Source: Sphingomonas sp. PP-F2F-A104-K0414 (GTDB lineage: Bacteria; Pseudomonadota; Alphaproteobacteria; Sphingomonadales; Sphingomonadaceae). Taken from it: a DNA stretch of 64,000 nt. Under the pieces are notes generated by a model that was not told where the DNA came from, searched no databases, and worked only from the letters and a program-made list of their open reading frames with translations. Positions within the stretch are counted from its first letter, which is position 1, and every line of letters begins with the position of its first letter. Positions 24,101-32,300 of this stretch are shown here, one piece after another. The translations under genes and the position numbers were made by a program. The stretch spans positions 744,001 to 808,000 of the forward strand of contig NZ_SLYD01000001.1 of NCBI RefSeq assembly GCF_004340945.1, in the 5' to 3' direction.

Positions 24101-26170
24101 ACCGACACGCTGTATTCGCGCGATGAGATCCAGGGCAACGGCCTGAGCGGACCATACCGGCTGTCGGGGCGCAACATCGTCCCGAATAGCGACAAATTGC
24201 GGCTCGAGACGCGCGACCGCTTCCGCTCCGAGCTGATCGTCTCGAGCACCGAACTGACCCGCCACATCGACTACGACATCGACACGTCGATGGGCACGGT
24301 CCGCTTCCGCCAGCCGATCCTCAGCCGCGACGGCAATTTGAATCCGATCTTCATCGTCGCGGATTATGAGGTCGAGGGAGGCAAGTCGTCGAAGCTCGCC
24401 GCTGCCGGGCGCGTCGCGACCAAGCTGGCCGATGGCCGGGTCGAGGTCGGCGTCGCGGTCATCCGCGACGAGACCGTTGGCAAGGCCACCGTGCTCGGCG
24501 CCGATATCAAGGCGCGCGTGACCGCCACCACCGAACTGCGCGGCGAGATCGCCAAGGGTGGGCGGCAGGGGCTGGGGCAGGGGCTCGCCTATCTCGCCGA
24601 GGTCGATCATCATGGGACGAAGCTCGACCTGCTCGCTTATGCACGTCAGCAGGATACCGCGTTCGGCGTTGGCCAGCAGAACCTTGTCGAAGCGGGTACG
24701 CGCAAATTCGGGCTCGATGGTCGTCTGCGGCTGACCGACCGCATCAGCCTGACGGGGGTCGCCTGGCACCAGCAGCAGCTCGACAGCGCGGGGACGCGGA
24801 CCGCCGCGGACGTCCGCCTCGAATATCGCCGCAACACGGGCACGATCTTCGTCGGCGGCCAGTATGCGGCGGATCGCGGCGTCGACGGCAAAGACCGCGA
24901 CAGCCGGTTGCTCACGCTCGGCGGCAGCCAGGCGCTGTTCGGCGACAAGCTGACGGTGACCGGGCAGACGCAGTTTGCACCCGGCGGCGACAGCGACAGC
25001 ATCGACTTCCCGGTGCGCCACCAGATTCAGCTCGCCTACCGGATCAAGCCCGGCATCCGCCTGATCGGCGGGTATGAGATCGCCAATGGCGACGGCTATG
25101 TCGCGCATACCAAGCAGTTCGGCGTCGACGTCGCGCCCTGGACCGGCGCCAAGCTGATGAGCACGCTCAACCAGCAGGCGATCGGCGAAAACGGTGCGCG
25201 GACCTATGCGCAATATGGGCTCAGCCAATCGGTGCCGCTCGGCAAGCACTGGACGGTCGACGGCACGCTCGATGCCAGCAACACGCTGAACGGCAAGATT
25301 CCCGACGGTGCGGTGGTCAACGCGTTCCAGCCGGTCACCTCGGGCGGCTATGTCGGGCAGGACCAGACCAACGGCGATTACGCCGCGATGACGCTGGGGG
25401 CGACCTATCGCCACGCACGCTGGTCGGTGAACGGGCGGCTCGAATACCGCAATGCCGACAGCGGCGATCGCTGGGGGATCACCACCAACTTCCTGCGCAC
25501 GCTGGGGCAGGGCAAGACGCTCGCGTCGAGCATCAAGGCGTACACGATCACCGACAAGAGCGGCGCGGTCGCGACCTATGCCACCGCCGATCTGGCGCTT
25601 GCGTTCCGCCCGCTCGACAGCCGCTGGTCGGTGCTCGAACGGCTCGAGCTGCGGCATGAGAGCGCGGATGCGGGGTTCACCGACTCCAATGCCCTCGGCG
25701 TACCCGCCTATGGCGGCGGCGATCAGGTCACGTCGCGGATCATCAACAACCTCGCGGTGAACTATCGCACCGGTCCGGAAGGGCTCGGCCACGGGACCGA
25801 GGCGACGCTGTATTACGGCGCGAAATACGTCGCGGGGCGGTTCGCCGACGACACCTATGACGGGTATATCGACGTCACCGGGTTCGAGCTGCGCCAGGAT
25901 GTCGGCACGCGGTTCGATATCGGCGTGAGCGGATCGGCGCAGCATGCCTGGTCGCGCGGCGCCTGGTCGTGGAGCGGCGGGCCGTCGGTCGGCGTGTCGC
26001 CTGCGCAGAACACGTGGATCACCGCAGGCTATAACGTGTCGGGCTACCGCGACCGCGATTTCGAGGACGACCGCTACACGCGGCAGGGGCCGTACGTGAC
26101 GATGCGGCTGAAATTCGACCAAGCGACGATCGGTGGCGCAACGCGCGCGCTGTTCGGCGGGCGGGGATAA
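21158..26170 (+). CDS. Giant DUF11 / Ig-like protein with predicted outer-membrane barrel
   Basis: This 1670-residue protein has a signal peptide (1-30, ending PASAQ). Modules in order: NTA module (NTATLSF 35-41, SNTVALDV 55-62); a region with LTETAVDSGIFAGG; DUF11 (about 348-470, with LRITNRDSVPARGLHVADTL); an SdrD-B-like unit (about 480-535, GLYHFEGVRAGRH); a beta domain with ADHNPRAPIIRAV (about 606-690); and an Ig-like domain (about 714-827, IRVTDKTGRPVRAGT). From about 832 to the end, short amphipathic strands alternate with polar loops, and the last strand GPYVTMRLKFD sits close to the C-terminus, pointing to an outer-membrane beta-barrel. GGGAGCGG precedes the ATG. The barrel is inferred from strand pattern only; an anchoring or export role for the co-encoded DUF11 proteins is a hypothesis. 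Confidence 0.75.
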   Translation: MPSFRRLLRLCALFLTLIGLVIGILPASAQTRIQNTATLSFDDAASDSGVRAIPSNTVALDVNRAKRPTTLTFHLPPPNYELTGAKCQTAPSLLFTPSPIDAATYAASPWVAAVDIYADMILVLDNQAGNHDPDLRETSVIDVDVGTIHTTLTLTETAVDSGIFAGGIPASATGKHPELAACDIRNQRGATIKLSFSEDGYSLASMASLLIDPAGYTFDSRTGALIDGTTVSLVDETGQPATVFGDDGVSRYPSTVVTGEAVTDAGGRVYPGETGRYRFPLTAPGRYFIKVAPPGTYTAPSTVDRATLAALKDPQGRPFILNDTSFGGSLTLSTPEPFSADIPLDSPGAGTLLLTKVASVREASPGDFVQYLLRITNRDSVPARGLHVADTLPRGLRYERNSARGGDEPTVSSDGRNLDFVIPVLAAGASTELKYVVSIAPGAPTGEALNRARVAGQGTITSNEAAASVRLRPLLFTDAMTIIGRVTEGNCGDPVDKRKGVPGIRLLMEDGTFVATDRDGLYHFEGVRAGRHVVQIDTSSIPATHVPVACDIDTRQANSPISRFVEGDGGLLKRVDFQLKPTGKAKAADAGLPVAVPDAAIAAGSRDWLTGEQAAGIDWLFPTADHNPRAPIIRAVIKHMPGQRVALTINGKQVEPLAFDGTDTRDGTDIAVSRWTGIPLIDGDNRLDARILAADGSVVKTLQRVVYYSGPGVRAVFDAASSRLVADGLTRPLIAIRVTDKTGRPVRAGTLVPFTVDQPYTAAVEAELEQGRQLAGRERSSTTAQVVGDDGLAFIALQPTTQAGAVHVVVSLTEDKVVHANEVRAWLAASAKDWVVVGFGAGSLGYDMLSKRQSGLPRSQRNSVVTDGQLAFYAKGRVKGSWLATIAYDSDRKYDPDRGLLGTIDPDRYYTVYGDGSRQGYDAATRRKLYLRLERREFYALFGDFETGFTDAQLTRYSRTLNGVKAAYEGKRVRATGFAANTDTLYSRDEIQGNGLSGPYRLSGRNIVPNSDKLRLETRDRFRSELIVSSTELTRHIDYDIDTSMGTVRFRQPILSRDGNLNPIFIVADYEVEGGKSSKLAAAGRVATKLADGRVEVGVAVIRDETVGKATVLGADIKARVTATTELRGEIAKGGRQGLGQGLAYLAEVDHHGTKLDLLAYARQQDTAFGVGQQNLVEAGTRKFGLDGRLRLTDRISLTGVAWHQQQLDSAGTRTAADVRLEYRRNTGTIFVGGQYAADRGVDGKDRDSRLLTLGGSQALFGDKLTVTGQTQFAPGGDSDSIDFPVRHQIQLAYRIKPGIRLIGGYEIANGDGYVAHTKQFGVDVAPWTGAKLMSTLNQQAIGENGARTYAQYGLSQSVPLGKHWTVDGTLDASNTLNGKIPDGAVVNAFQPVTSGGYVGQDQTNGDYAAMTLGATYRHARWSVNGRLEYRNADSGDRWGITTNFLRTLGQGKTLASSIKAYTITDKSGAVATYATADLALAFRPLDSRWSVLERLELRHESADAGFTDSNALGVPAYGGGDQVTSRIINNLAVNYRTGPEGLGHGTEATLYYGAKYVAGRFADDTYDGYIDVTGFELRQDVGTRFDIGVSGSAQHAWSRGAWSWSGGPSVGVSPAQNTWITAGYNVSGYRDRDFEDDRYTRQGPYVTMRLKFDQATIGGATRALFGGRG

Positions 26171-26187
26171 TACAGGGAGAAAGACCT

Positions 26188-26442
26188 ATGCCGATGCCGA
26201 TTCAGCCCACCCCCATGCCGCTGCCGCGCGACTTTACCGATCATGGTCCGTGCGTCGAGGATCTCGCACGAGCATTCGCGATGCAGGACGCAGCGACGAG
26301 TGAGGCGTTGATCGAGACGCTGGCGACGCAGGCGATTCGCCAATGGCGGCTAGACGATGCGACGTTCTGGCAGCGGGTGAAATTTCAGGCGCGGATGATC
26401 CGCGCGAAGCAGGGGTCGTGGAGTTCGGACGAGCGGCACTAA
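26188..26442 (+). CDS. Small hypothetical protein at the end of the DUF11 operon
   Basis: This is an 84-residue frame beginning MPMPIQPTPMPLPRDFTDHG. The proline-rich start leads into helices with GPCVEDLARAFAMQDAATSE and ATFWQRVKFQARMIRAKQ. There is no signal peptide, so it is probably cytoplasmic. It begins 17 bases after the giant barrel gene with a good ribosome site (AGGGAGAAAG), suggesting co-transcription. No family recognised. The alternative is an unrelated small helical protein riding on the operon. Confidence 0.6.
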   Translation: MPMPIQPTPMPLPRDFTDHGPCVEDLARAFAMQDAATSEALIETLATQAIRQWRLDDATFWQRVKFQARMIRAKQGSWSSDERH

Positions 26443-26448
26443 CCGTCT

Positions 26449-26473
26449 CCTCTCCCGCTTGCGGGGAGGGGAA
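26449..26473. repeat. Short palindrome related to family A repeats
   Basis: CCTCTCCCGCTTGCGGGGAGGGG forms a near-perfect hairpin directly after the last gene of the DUF11 operon and before a convergent small gene. It resembles the hairpin arms of the family A repeats and may mark the end of both transcripts, although no long T-run follows. Confidence 0.5.
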
Positions 26474-26483
26474 TGTTGCCCGC

Positions 26484-26636
26484 CTATTTCTCGTCGGTGG
26501 TCAACTTCACCTTGTTGGGCAGCTTCTTTCCCTTGGTCCGGCGCGAGGGCAGCTGGACCGGGTTCTTCTTTTTCCACTGCGCGAATGTCATCGGGCCTTC
26601 GGGCGTGTCGATGATCGTGTCGTCGATCGAACTCAT
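26484..26636 (-). CDS. Small basic hypothetical protein
   Basis: This is a 50-residue frame starting MSSIDDTIIDTPEGPMTFAQ, continuing with a lysine-rich KKKNP stretch and ending KVKLTTDEK. It is strongly basic in its second half with no membrane segment. Codon use matches the neighbouring genes. It lies just downstream of the tRNA-Leu on the same strand. No function recognised; real-gene status rests on coding pattern and a sensible ATG. Confidence 0.5.
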   Translation of the reverse strand: MSSIDDTIIDTPEGPMTFAQWKKKNPVQLPSRRTKGKKLPNKVKLTTDEK

Positions 26637-26737
26637 GCAAATTGCTCCACGCGGGCCCAAATCTCTTCAACCAAAGCCAACGCACAAGCGCAGCAAGGGG
26701 GACCCTCGAAGGGGGTATTTACTCTCGTCAGAAAAAA

Positions 26738-26824
26738 TGGTGCGGCCAAGAAGACTCGAACTTCCACGGGCTTTCGCCCACAACGACCTCAACGTTGCGC
26801 GTCTACCAGTTCCGCCATGGCCGC
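26738..26824 (-). tRNA. tRNA-Leu, anticodon GAG
   Basis: On the minus strand the 87-base gene begins GCGGCCATGGCGG and ends TGGCCGCACCA. The acceptor stem GCGGCCA/TGGCCGC pairs fully and the CCA end is encoded. The anticodon arm is CAACG-TTGAGGT-CGTTG, giving anticodon GAG (reads CUC and CUU). A long variable arm (TGGGCGAAAGCCC) fits a class II leucine tRNA, and the T-loop TTCGAGT is present. A run of six T follows the CCA directly. Confidence 0.95.
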
Positions 26825-26936
26825 CCATGAAACATCACCGGGCGGACCCGGCATCTGGTAGGCGAGCGCCACTAGCAAGGGTTTGAACGCTACGCAACGG
26901 CCTTTGCGAAAAACCGTTCGTTCGGTACCGCAAACG

Positions 26937-28298
26937 ATGCCCCGCTTCCTTTTTTCAACCGATACCAGAGCCGAAACGCGGCGCGTGCTCGCGCTCGCGT
27001 GGCCGGTGATGCTGACCAGCCTCAATTGGACGATCCTGCACGTCACAGACGTGATCGTCGTCGGGCTGGTCGGCGCGCACGAGGTGGCGGCGCTCGGCGC
27101 GAGCCGCTCGCTGACGTTCATCGCGATCGTCACCGGGCTTGCGTGGTTGTCGGGCGTCCTCGTCCATACCGCACGTGCCGATGGGGCGGGGGATCTGCCG
27201 CGTACCGGGCAGGTGCTCCGCGAAGGGCTGGTGTTGGGGTTACTGCTCGGGCTCGTCGTAGGAGTCGTCATGTTCGTCTTCGCGGACGCGATGCTCGCCG
27301 GGATCGGTGTCGCGCCTGCGCTGGTCGAGCCGGCCGGGCGGGTCGTGCGGGTGATGGCGTTCACCTATCCGCCGCAATTGATGATCGTCGCCGCCAGCTT
27401 CTTCCTGGAGGGCGTCAGCCGGCCGCGCCGTGTCGCGGTCGTGAATTTATCGATCCTGCCGCTCAACGCTGTGCTCGCCTGGGCGATGTCGGGCGGCCAT
27501 CTCGGGCTGCCGGCGACGGGCGCAGTCGGGGCGGCGACGGCCACCGCGATCGCGTCGGGTCTTGGCGCGGTCGGCATGATTACTGCGGCACTGACCCTGC
27601 CGCGCGCCAAGGAGCGTGGAGTCCGGCGAATCGACCTCGCGGCATGGCGCGGAGTGCCGGCCGGAATCGCCGCACTCGCGGTGTTCGGAATCGTCCCCGC
27701 CGTCGCGTCCGGGCTCGAACTTGCCGGCTTCTCGATCCTGATCGCGCTGTCGACGCAGTTCGGCGACGATGTCGCGCATGCGTTCCAGATCGTGTTCTCG
27801 GTCCACAACGTCACGTTCGGGTTGGCGCTCGGCCTCGGCTCCGCCTGCGGTGTCCGCGTCGGCAATGCAGTCGGTGAGGGCGATCCCAAAGCGGGCATCT
27901 CCCGCGCGCTGATCGCGACCGGGCTGTCGATGCTCGCGCTCGGTCTGTGCGGCATCGTCCTGATCGTTGCGCGCGGGCCGATCGTCGCGGCGTTTCCGGC
28001 CGACCTCGCCACGCATACTGTCGCGCTGGCGATGCTACCGGTCTGGGCGCCGTTCATCCTGTTCGACGGTGCGCAAGTGGTGCTGGTCTACGCGCTCCGC
28101 TCGCTCGGCGATCAGGTCGTCGCGGGCGTGAACAGCATCGTCGCGTATTTCGTCGTCACCGGCGGCGCGGGCTGGTGGATGGTGTACGCTGGTGTCGGCC
28201 CGATGGCGCTGGTCTACGCCTCTGGCCTTGGCATGCTGACTGCCGCGATCCTGCACGGCGGCCGCTTCTGGATCGTCAGCCGACGATTGCGGCGCTGA
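26937..28298 (+). CDS. MATE family multidrug exporter
   Basis: MATE proteins export cationic drugs or dyes by sodium or proton antiport. About twelve hydrophobic helices are visible in 453 residues, with the usual two-bundle organisation: VLALAWPVMLTSLNWTILHV opens helix 1, AFTYPPQLMIVAASFFLEGVSR follows, and AHAFQIVFSVHNVTFGLALG repeats the pattern in the second half. The frame opens with a TTG at 26883, but the ATG at 26937 (MPRFLFSTD) is preferred. It stands alone, with tRNA-Leu upstream in the other direction. Confidence 0.88.
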   Translation: MPRFLFSTDTRAETRRVLALAWPVMLTSLNWTILHVTDVIVVGLVGAHEVAALGASRSLTFIAIVTGLAWLSGVLVHTARADGAGDLPRTGQVLREGLVLGLLLGLVVGVVMFVFADAMLAGIGVAPALVEPAGRVVRVMAFTYPPQLMIVAASFFLEGVSRPRRVAVVNLSILPLNAVLAWAMSGGHLGLPATGAVGAATATAIASGLGAVGMITAALTLPRAKERGVRRIDLAAWRGVPAGIAALAVFGIVPAVASGLELAGFSILIALSTQFGDDVAHAFQIVFSVHNVTFGLALGLGSACGVRVGNAVGEGDPKAGISRALIATGLSMLALGLCGIVLIVARGPIVAAFPADLATHTVALAMLPVWAPFILFDGAQVVLVYALRSLGDQVVAGVNSIVAYFVVTGGAGWWMVYAGVGPMALVYASGLGMLTAAILHGGRFWIVSRRLRR

Positions 28299-28300
28299 CT

Positions 28301-28356
28301 CGATCTTCCCCTGACGGGGAGGGCTGACGTGACCCTCCCCTGACGGGGGAGGATCG
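28301..28356. repeat. Palindromic repeat, family A, short copy
   Basis: CGATCTTCCCCTGACGGGGA and CCTCCCCTGACGGGGGAGGATCG form two tandem hairpins between the convergent MATE and zinc-ribbon genes. This is a reduced copy without the GACGGAGG core seen in longer members. Confidence 0.8.
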
Positions 28357-28361
28357 CAAAG

Positions 28362-29156
28362 CTAGCGCGTCGCCTCACCCGCAAAGCTCAGTTCGAGCCG
28401 CTTCGAGTTGGGCGGCACGTTCAGCGTCGCCGAGTTGAAATCGACGGCACCGCCCGGTGCCAGCGTCCGCTGCTGCGGCGTGATCGTCCAGCTATACACC
28501 AGCCGTCCCTGCGCATCGCGGAGTTCGGCGCGGATGTCGGGGACGCGCTGGCGCTGGTCCGATGGATTGGTCACCTGGCCGCTGACCGCGAACAGCTCAG
28601 AGCCGTTCTCCAGTTCGCGCCGCTCGATCGGATTGTCGCGCAGTCGCAGCGGCGTCTCCGCACTGCCGAGCCCGAACCCTAGTTTGGCCACCACGCCTGG
28701 CGCGCCGAGATAAACGATCGATCCGACCGCGATCAGCATCAACAGCCCGGCCAGGACCGCGGCAACGGTCCACCACCGTGCCGTATTGCGCCGAGGTTTC
28801 AGCGGCGGCGTATACGGGGGCTGCTCAACGACCGACGTGTAATCCGGGACTATGAATTCGGGAGGCGCAAAGGCTGGTTCCGGCGCGATCTGGGTCTGGG
28901 TCGGGGCCGGGGGCGCAGCGGCAAACGGTGTGAACCCCTCGACCGGGTCCGGCGTCCGCATCAGCGGCGCGAGCGGCGGCGGCACGGGCGCGAGCGGCGT
29001 CGCGGCCGGGATTTCCAGCGCATCCTCGATCACCTGTGCGGGCGCCTGGAACCAGCTATGTCGACAATTGGCGCAGCGCACGGTGCGTCCCTCGCCGCCG
29101 ATCGCGCTGTCGGGGACCAGATAGCGCGTGCTGCACTCGGGACATTGGAGGATCAT
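28362..29156 (-). CDS. Zinc-ribbon membrane protein (MJ0042 / DUF3426-like)
   Basis: The N-terminus MILQCPECSTRYLVPDSAIG with VRCANCRHSW forms a four-cysteine MJ0042-type zinc ribbon. A long proline- and alanine-rich linker (about 45-120) leads to one transmembrane helix (about 128-150). The C-terminal domain, LFAVSGQVTNPSDQRQRVPD and LVYSWTITPQQRTLAPGGAV, is a DUF3426-like beta-domain on the outer side. The length is 264 residues. It is divergent from ftsE, as in many alphaproteobacteria. The role is unknown; the position beside ftsEX suggests a link to the envelope or division. Confidence 0.8.
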   Translation of the reverse strand: MILQCPECSTRYLVPDSAIGGEGRTVRCANCRHSWFQAPAQVIEDALEIPAATPLAPVPPPLAPLMRTPDPVEGFTPFAAAPPAPTQTQIAPEPAFAPPEFIVPDYTSVVEQPPYTPPLKPRRNTARWWTVAAVLAGLLMLIAVGSIVYLGAPGVVAKLGFGLGSAETPLRLRDNPIERRELENGSELFAVSGQVTNPSDQRQRVPDIRAELRDAQGRLVYSWTITPQQRTLAPGGAVDFNSATLNVPPNSKRLELSFAGEATR

Positions 29157-29321
29157 GGAGACGCTTCACCAGCGGCCGCCGGAGCGCGACCGTATCTTGT
29201 GCCGAATAAGCACGCTGCCCGTATCGGTGGCAAGCTTGAAGCGGCGCGCGCTTTCATGCGAAAGCGCCGATACGGGCATTTGCACGGACATCAAGCGGGC
29301 GAGAGCGGGCGCAACCACGTC

Positions 29322-30041
29322 ATGGCGAATATCGTCCAATTCGAAAATGTCGGGCTGCGATACGGCTTGGGTCCGGACGCAGGTCCCGAGACGTTGTCCG
29401 ACCTCAGCTTCACGCTGCGCAGTGGTGCATTTTATTTCCTCACCGGCGCGAGTGGTGCCGGCAAGACTTCGTTGCTGAAGCTGCTGTATCTCGCGCAACG
29501 TCCGACGCGCGGCGTGATCCGGCTGTTCGGCGAGGATGCGGTGGTGTTGTCGCGCGATCGGCTGCCTGGGTTCCGGCGGCGGATCGGCGTGGTGTTCCAG
29601 GATTTCCGGCTGGTTCCGCACCTGTCGACCTGGGACAATATCGCGTTGCCTTTGCGCGTGGCGGGGATGCCCGAGGCGGATATCGAGCAACCGGTGCGCG
29701 AGATGCTCACCTGGGTAGGACTCGGCGACCGCGCAGATGCACGACCGGCGACATTGTCGGGCGGCGAGCAACAGCGTGTCGCGATCGCGCGCGCGGTGAT
29801 TGCGCGCCCCGAGATCCTGGTTGCGGACGAACCGACGGGCAACGTCGATCCCGACATGGCCGAGCGACTGCTGCATTTGTTCGAATCGCTCAACAAGCTG
29901 GGGACGACGGTCGTCGTCGCGACGCATGACTTCCATCTGCTGGGGCGGATACCGGGCGCGCAGATGATGCGGCTCGATCGTGGGCGGTTGCTCGATCCGA
30001 CGGGCGCGCTCCGCTATCCGCCGACGCGGCCCGATTCATGA
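29322..30041 (+). CDS. ftsE: Cell division ATP-binding protein FtsE
   Basis: FtsE powers the FtsEX complex that activates septal peptidoglycan hydrolases. All ABC ATPase motifs are readable: Walker [14 protein letters not shown]-loop in [16 protein letters not shown], signature [14 protein letters not shown], Walker [13 protein letters not shown] and the switch histidine in VATHDFHLL. The frame is open upstream, but [14 protein letters not shown] at 29322 is the typical start, giving 239 residues. Its stop overlaps the ftsX ATG. It heads the chain ftsE-ftsX-ydcF-plsC. Confidence 0.95.
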   Translation: MANIVQFENVGLRYGLGPDAGPETLSDLSFTLRSGAFYFLTGASGAGKTSLLKLLYLAQRPTRGVIRLFGEDAVVLSRDRLPGFRRRIGVVFQDFRLVPHLSTWDNIALPLRVAGMPEADIEQPVREMLTWVGLGDRADARPATLSGGEQQRVAIARAVIARPEILVADEPTGNVDPDMAERLLHLFESLNKLGTTVVVATHDFHLLGRIPGAQMMRLDRGRLLDPTGALRYPPTRPDS

Positions 30042-30934
30042 GTCGCGCGACCAAAGCGCGGTCCTCGGCAGAGCGCCGCGTGCTCGACGAAGCGGGCGGC
30101 CTGCGTGCGATGACGTGGGTGATGGCGATCATGCTGTTCCTGACGATGCTCGCCGCCGCACTTGGCCTCGCGACTGCGGGTGCGGCGCGGTTGCTCGATC
30201 GGCAGTTGGCGGGGCGGTTGACGGTGCAGATCGTCGATGGCGATCCGGTGCGGCGTGACGTTGCCGCTGCCCGTGTCCTTGCTGCCTTGCGGGCGATGCC
30301 GGCGGTGGCGACGGCGACGCCGGTCGATCGCGCGGAGCTGACACGGTTGCTGCAGCCCTGGCTTGGCTCCGACGGCGCCGATCCGCAATTGCCCGTGCCG
30401 GCGATGATCGACGTCGACGTCGCCGATCATGACGAGGCAGCCGCGTTGCGCGTTGCGGCTAACGTTCGGCGTCTGAATTCAAGTGTCCGCGTCGACCGGC
30501 ACGAAAGCTGGATGTCGCCGGTCAACGACGTGATGCGCACGTTGACGTTCCTCGCGCTGGCGCTGGTTCTGCTGATGGCGAGCGCGACCGCCGCGGTGGT
30601 GGTGCTCGCCGCCCGTGCGGGGCTCCAGACGCATCGCGCCACGATCGCGGTGATGCACATGCTCGGCTCGACCGATCTTCAGGTCGCGCGGCTGTTCCAG
30701 CGGCGGATCGCACTCGATGCGACGATCGGCGGCGTGGGTGGTGGTGTCGCGGCGTTGCTGATCGTCACGTTCATCGGCATCCGGTTCCACGGGCTCGGTT
30801 CGGACCTGCTCGGCGGGGTGACGCTTGGCGGGGTCGACTGGGTGGTGCTCGCGCTGTTGCCCGTCGCGTTCGTCGTTCTCGCCACGCTCGCCGCGCGTGT
30901 CACGATCGTCCGCGCGCTGAGGCATATCCTGTGA
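30038..30934 (+). CDS. ftsX: Cell division membrane protein FtsX
   Basis: FtsX is the membrane partner of FtsE. After a short basic N-terminus, helix 1 (about 24-46) leads into a periplasmic domain (about 50-160) with GRLTVQIVDG and VDRHESWMSPV. Three further helices follow (about 165-190, 225-250 and 265-290). This four-helix topology with one large loop is that of FtsX. The length is 298 residues. Both ends overlap neighbours by four bases, so the unit is translationally coupled. Confidence 0.92.
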   Translation: MSRATKARSSAERRVLDEAGGLRAMTWVMAIMLFLTMLAAALGLATAGAARLLDRQLAGRLTVQIVDGDPVRRDVAAARVLAALRAMPAVATATPVDRAELTRLLQPWLGSDGADPQLPVPAMIDVDVADHDEAAALRVAANVRRLNSSVRVDRHESWMSPVNDVMRTLTFLALALVLLMASATAAVVVLAARAGLQTHRATIAVMHMLGSTDLQVARLFQRRIALDATIGGVGGGVAALLIVTFIGIRFHGLGSDLLGGVTLGGVDWVVLALLPVAFVVLATLAARVTIVRALRHIL

Positions 30935-31467
30935 TCGTCCGGCTGTTCGGCATCATGGCGCTCGCCTGGGCGTTCGGCTTTGCGCTGTTCATGCTGATGC
31001 TGCCCAAGCCGCTGAACGGGTTCACCTCGGATGCGATCGTCGTGCCAACCGGCGGAGCAGGGCGGATCGACCGCGGCATCGCGTTGCTCCGCGATCACCA
31101 GGCGAAGCGGATGCTGGTGACGGGCGTCGCGCCGGGGGTGCGACCGATCGATCTCGCGCTCGAATACCGGACGTCGCCCGCGCTGTTCGCGTGCTGCATC
31201 GATCTCGGGGCCGACGCGGTCGATACGCGGTCGAATGCCGAGGAGACCGCGCAGTGGGTGCGCGTGCACAAATACCGGTCGGTGCGGCTGGTGACGTCGG
31301 ACTGGCATGTGGCGCGGGCGCGGATGGAGCTGTCGGCGGCGCTCGACAAGAATGTCGTGATTCTCGGCGATGGCGTGCCGGGGACGCCGCGGCTCGGGAC
31401 CTTGGTCAACGAATACAACAAGTTGATCCTTCGCCGGATCGCGTTGTGGATTGGATTTGGCGGATGA
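30931..31467 (+). CDS. YdcF family DUF218 protein
   Basis: One N-terminal membrane helix (about 4-24) is followed by a DUF218 domain: DAIVVPTGGAGRIDRGIALL, KRMLVTGVAPGVRP, VDTRSNAEETAQW and VRLVTSDWHVARARMEL. Family members include the ElyC/SanA group, tied to envelope integrity, and YdcF, which binds SAM. The start is GTG, overlapping the ftsX stop. The length is 178 residues. Placement between ftsX and plsC suggests an envelope function. Confidence 0.85.
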   Translation: MIVRLFGIMALAWAFGFALFMLMLPKPLNGFTSDAIVVPTGGAGRIDRGIALLRDHQAKRMLVTGVAPGVRPIDLALEYRTSPALFACCIDLGADAVDTRSNAEETAQWVRVHKYRSVRLVTSDWHVARARMELSAALDKNVVILGDGVPGTPRLGTLVNEYNKLILRRIALWIGFGG

Positions 31468-32144
31468 TTTGGTTGCGCAACTGGGCGTTCATGCTCGTTT
31501 TCTATACGATCTCGGTGCCGATCGTGGTGACCGTGCCGATCTCGGCGCTGTTCGGATCGCGCGCGGTGATCGTGCATTCGACGATCTGGACGCGCTTCCA
31601 TCGCTGGTGCGCGCGAGTGATTCTCGGCGTGCATATCCGGATCGAGGGCACGCGGCCGACCGAACCGGCATTCTATGCGTGCAAGCATCAGGCGATGTTC
31701 GAGACGCTCGAATTGCAGGCGCTGCTCGACGGCCCTGCGATCGTGCTGAAGCGCGAACTGGCGGATATCCCGGCCTGGGGTTGGGCGGCGCGGCGCTACG
31801 GCGCGATCGTGGTCGACCGCGAGGCGTCGGCGACGGCGTTGCGCAGCATGATGCGCGAGGCGACCGCGGCGAAGGCGACCGGGCGCTCGATCCTGATCTT
31901 TCCGGAGGGGACGCGGGTATTGCCGGGCGAGCATCCGCCATTGAAGCCGGGGTTTGCCGGGCTGTACCGTGCGTTGAAGATGCCGACGGTGCCGATCGCG
32001 TGCGACAGTGGGCTGGTGTGGCCGAAAAAGGGGCCGAAGCTGCCGGGGGTGATCACGTTCCGGTTTGGCAAGGTGGTGCCGCCGGGTCTGCCGCGCGAGG
32101 AGGCGGAGGAGCGGGTTCACGCGGCGATGAACGCGCTGGATTAG
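31464..32144 (+). CDS. plsC: 1-acylglycerol-3-phosphate acyltransferase
   Basis: PlsC acylates lysophosphatidic acid to phosphatidic acid at the inner membrane. The acyltransferase motif I is altered from the usual HQSxxD to KHQAMFETLE, keeping H and E; motif III IFPEGTRVLPGE is intact, and the block KRELADIPAWGWAARR lies between. One or two N-terminal hydrophobic segments anchor it. The frame extends upstream, but MIWLRNWAF at 31464 is the start because it overlaps the previous stop; length 226 residues. A role in another acyl transfer cannot be excluded. Confidence 0.88.
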   Translation: MIWLRNWAFMLVFYTISVPIVVTVPISALFGSRAVIVHSTIWTRFHRWCARVILGVHIRIEGTRPTEPAFYACKHQAMFETLELQALLDGPAIVLKRELADIPAWGWAARRYGAIVVDREASATALRSMMREATAAKATGRSILIFPEGTRVLPGEHPPLKPGFAGLYRALKMPTVPIACDSGLVWPKKGPKLPGVITFRFGKVVPPGLPREEAEERVHAAMNALD

Positions 32145-32170
32145 GTCGGGGAGGCGACCCCCACCAGTTC

Positions 32171-32275
32171 ACCACCCCGGCGGAGGCCGGGGCCCAATTG
32201 GGGGACCTCTTTGACGTGCGTTGTGCGTCGTTACTCCGGCCTCACCAATTGGGCCCCGGCCTCCGCCGGGGTGGT
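32171..32275. repeat. Palindromic repeat, family B (ACCACCCCGGCGGAGGCCGGGGCCC type)
   Basis: ACCACCCCGGCGGAGGCCGG at 32171 is mirrored by CCGGCCTCCGCCGGGGTGGT ending at 32275, with CCAATTGGG arms next to each. Two close copies lie at 51546 and 58829. It separates the convergent plsC and tyrA genes and could act as a shared transcript end. Confidence 0.85.
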
Positions 32276-32300
32276 AAAGTTCGGGGAAGCAAGCGCCTCT

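Noticed and set aside
23798-26122. 774-residue open frame on the minus strand across the giant barrel gene
   Set aside because: It is antisense to the 1670-residue gene, has no recognisable domains and an R/A/V-rich composition typical of the shadow frame of high-GC coding DNA.
26883-26937. MATE gene start at the TTG 26883
   Set aside because: The additional 18 residues are basic and atypical for the family; an ATG at 26937 directly precedes the normal N-terminus.
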